From a marine gamma proteobacterium HTCC2143 (GTDB lineage: Bacteria > Pseudomonadota > Gammaproteobacteria > Pseudomonadales > Dasaniaceae): a stretch of DNA of 64,000 bases. Location: assembly GCA_000169075.1 (NCBI GenBank), contig AAVT01000003.1, forward strand, positions 1 through 64,000, in the 5' to 3' direction. The position numbers and the translations under genes are program-made. Below are positions 62,152 through 64,000 of the stretch, piece after piece (the stretch's first letter is position 1; each line of letters starts with the position of its first letter). The notes under the pieces are model-generated. The model saw nothing but the letters and a program-made list of their open reading frames with translations, was not told the origin of the DNA and searched no databases.

Positions 62152-62226
62152 CATTTAGGGGCTTGCCAGATTGCAAAAACTCTACTTCCTGGCTGCCGGC
62201 AAAGGCTATCTAAATACCAATAGGCG

Positions 62227-63015
62227 CTAGTACTTTTCTACCGTATTCTCGAAAACAAATGAATTGTTATCCATCACCAGACGATGCCGCTCACCCTCAA
62301 TACCCGCTTCCCAGTGCTCGTAACCGGCATCGCCATGCCATAACGCCACGCGGTTACTGTCGGCATTCATAACCACTCGAGTGGTATAGACCTTCGGATC
62401 TCGTGATTGAAAATGTTCAATAACAGACACTGAAGGACTGTGTTGGGCAATATGATGCAGGGTAAGCCAGGTCGGCGGCACTAAATCTAACTCACCCGCC
62501 GCATGCCTTGCCAATGCTACAGCGGGATTAATCCAGGCATGAGCCTTAATCTCTCCGTCGTCAATGACAACGCGGTGTTCGTCGGTCACATGTGCGGCAA
62601 AAAACCACGTAGCAAAACGTTTTTGGGGGCCAGGTGGTGGAGTCCAGTGTGAAAACCAAACAAATTTATCTGCGCTGACATCAATCCCTGCTTCTTCACT
62701 GGTCTCTCTTACTGCCGCTGCATAAGCCGCAGCTTGCAGTTGATCATGCGATCCCGATGCATTGTCAGGGCCTTCAAAGTCATCTGCGTCGATTTTACCT
62801 CCCGGAAAAACCCACATGCCACCAAAGGTAATTTTCGAGTTCTTGCGCAGCATTAATACTTCAACGCCATCATCTCCGTCGCGCAGCAATACTACGGTTG
62901 CTGCCGGTATCGGTTTAGATACACCTTCGTCTGACTCGCTTCGCGATTCGATATTTCCGTACATATCATTGCGATGCTGATTACCCACTGGAGGCGTTGC
63001 ATTTGGATCACTCAT
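62227..63015 (-). CDS. NUDIX hydrolase
   Basis: 262 residues from MSDPNATPPVGNQ; 27 extra upstream codons (to 63096) look non-coding. Nudix region: MWVFPGGKIDADDFEG, then after an insertion AAAVRETSEEAGIDVSADK with the R-E-x-x-E-E core. The insertion between the Gly and the Glu helix is a trait of NUDT19-like members acting on CoA or similar. WFFAAHVTDEHRVVIDDGEI and PPTWLTLHHIA are further conserved parts. Cytoplasmic. Confidence 0.85.
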   Translation of the reverse strand: MSDPNATPPVGNQHRNDMYGNIESRSESDEGVSKPIPAATVVLLRDGDDGVEVLMLRKNSKITFGGMWVFPGGKIDADDFEGPDNASGSHDQLQAAAYAAAVRETSEEAGIDVSADKFVWFSHWTPPPGPQKRFATWFFAAHVTDEHRVVIDDGEIKAHAWINPAVALARHAAGELDLVPPTWLTLHHIAQHSPSVSVIEHFQSRDPKVYTTRVVMNADSNRVALWHGDAGYEHWEAGIEGERHRLVMDNNSFVFENTVEKY

Positions 63016-63110
63016 AATAATAATTCCTTGATAATTACTGGCGCGGTTACCGCCTATGGGTATTCGGCGACCTACGCCGGCCACATGGGCCAGCATCCTA
63101 CTCCTTACCT

Positions 63111-64000
63111 TCAGCCAGCTTTTGCACTGCGCTGTAAGCCTTTATTCTTATAGATTTTACGAACGTCGTGATCAGCATGGTGATCAAGAATGACATCCAA
63201 TGTTCTACCAATTTTTGACTGAATTTTTATCCGCTCTAACATCCCCCAGGTAGACCGTTCACCTTCTTCAACTAAATGTTCAATTTCTGTCACCGTCAAC
63301 TGTCCCAGTAGCTTACGCGGATCCACAAAGCTAAATGAGGGTATGATTGTAATGTCACCCGTATATTCCTGTGCAGACAGTGAGGAGATCATGTTCATTG
63401 TTCGCCCCACCTCTGGCCAATCACGCAAATAGCGACGACTGAGCGCCTCGCCACCGCGCACTAACTCTTTACTCATAGAACGCCAAAAGTTTTTCAAACT
63501 TTGCGGGACCGGCAAATCCTTATCGTAGTTTAACAACATCAAAGAGAGCGGATTGGCTTGACTGACAATATAGTGATTTACGCCATAAAGTCGCGCCAAG
63601 CGCTTTGCAGGTAAGTCATCCGTCACAGCGCCGTCAATCCAACTGCGGTTTGGAAGATATGGCTGAGCCTCCCCATAAACATTCTTTGCCATTAGTTTTA
63701 CCGCAGGGAAAACTCCAGGCACCGCACACGACGCCATAACAGCGGTGCGAATGAATACATTGGGAGAGGTCATCGCGTTCATCAAGCGAGAGTTCTGATG
63801 CTCCTCAACTGACGCTATAGTCACGTTTATTTGTCGACCCGTTTTTTCATAAGCTTCTTGGAATGTCAAATCTGGAATGGCTTGCGCCAACATCGCCTGA
63901 ACCGTCGCAATATCCACTTGTGGGCGCATCCCACCCGCCTGACTATCATCTAGCGTTTCTTGACCGAAGCCAAGAACATCGTTTTCTTCTAACAATGTCA
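63111..64000 (-). CDS. Patatin-like phospholipase (DUF3336 type), C-terminal part
   Basis: The gene runs off the right edge; about 296 codons are inside. Catalytic Asp is in SWIDGAVTDDLPAKRLARLY (the D-G-A/G motif). SRLMNAMTSPNVFIRTAVMA, then SCAVPGVFPAV is the typical patatin core leading to it, and the basic C-terminus fits the DUF3336/patatin proteins. The GxSxG nucleophile lies outside the window. Phospholipase or lipid acyl hydrolase, probably membrane-associated. Confidence 0.85.
   Translation of the reverse strand, partial: TLLEENDVLGFGQETLDDSQAGGMRPQVDIATVQAMLAQAIPDLTFQEAYEKTGRQINVTIASVEEHQNSRLMNAMTSPNVFIRTAVMASCAVPGVFPAVKLMAKNVYGEAQPYLPNRSWIDGAVTDDLPAKRLARLYGVNHYIVSQANPLSLMLLNYDKDLPVPQSLKNFWRSMSKELVRGGEALSRRYLRDWPEVGRTMNMISSLSAQEYTGDITIIPSFSFVDPRKLLGQLTVTEIEHLVEEGERSTWGMLERIKIQSKIGRTLDVILDHHADHDVRKIYKNKGLQRSAKAG

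Noticed and set aside
1..64000. CRISPR arrays, rRNA genes, prophage
   Set aside because: No regularly spaced repeats, no rRNA sequence and no phage structural genes were seen.

Overview
The window looks like the chromosome of a moderate-GC gammaproteobacterium. The evidence is the set of genes that are largely limited to that class (YcgL, YcgN/UPF0260, YjaG/DUF416, a DUF5062-like protein) beside ordinary housekeeping genes (uup, slt, rnd, recR-ybaB-dnaX, ffs, degQ/mucD, tRNA-Ser). The Baeyer-Villiger monooxygenase, FMO, DUF3604 and GST-rich half suggests a marine or oil/steroid-degrading lineage such as the Cellvibrionales/Spongiibacteraceae, but that is inference only.

Layout. 1-10.3 kb: end of a universal stress protein, uup, a frameshifted slt, a glutaredoxin, amt, yjaG, a TPR response regulator with a stripped-down histidine kinase, and an RlmB-type rRNA methyltransferase. 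10.3-15.3 kb: a minus-strand set of VWA (CoxE-like), MoxR-type AAA+ ATPase, a large membrane VWA protein and a small membrane protein. 15.4-20.2 kb: operon dnaX-ybaB-recR-rnd-ycgL-ycgN; dnaX carries a programmed -1 frameshift signal. 20.2-23.5 kb: sparsely coding DNA with a GDPD gene, an unlisted 53-codon CsrA-like gene and the SRP RNA. 23.5-27.0 kb: a lipoprotein, an HtrA protease, an MBL hydrolase and tRNA-Ser(GGA). 27.3-34.7 kb: a minus-strand cobalamin salvage/transport operon, cbiZ-btuC-btuD-cobU-cobT-cobC-cobS-[cbiB/cobD fusion relic]-btuF-bluB.

34.7-41.3 kb is a graveyard of IS91/ISCR-type elements. Five copies of an oriIS-like terminus (CTTCCTATAC) abut truncated host or foreign genes: cbiZ lacking its 5' end, a flgE 3' fragment, a secreted-protein signal-peptide fragment, outer-membrane protein fragments and a TPR fragment. 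Between two direct 81-bp oriIS repeats sits a free-standing YMDD reverse transcriptase facing a PEP-CTERM protein gene that contains a perfect 18-bp GC hairpin. 41.4-64 kb is an accessory metabolic region: Baeyer-Villiger monooxygenase, PpiC isomerase, HupE/UreJ, two paralogous extracytoplasmic DUF3604 proteins around a frameshifted GST, an MFS transporter, a secreted/PQQ-propeller operon with a divergent AraC regulator, an aldo/keto reductase and an FMO. The end is more ordinary (DUF5062, RDD, NUDIX, patatin).

How it fits together. The B12 genes would import corrinoids (BtuFCD), hydrolyse incomplete ones (CbiZ), make and attach the lower ligand (BluB, CobT, CobC, CobS) and activate cobinamide (CobU). 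Loss of cbiB and of the operon's 5' end suggests the CbiZ branch is broken. The accessory half looks like import and oxidation of a hydrophobic or cyclic substrate. All family assignments come from reading translated sequence; no database search was run.
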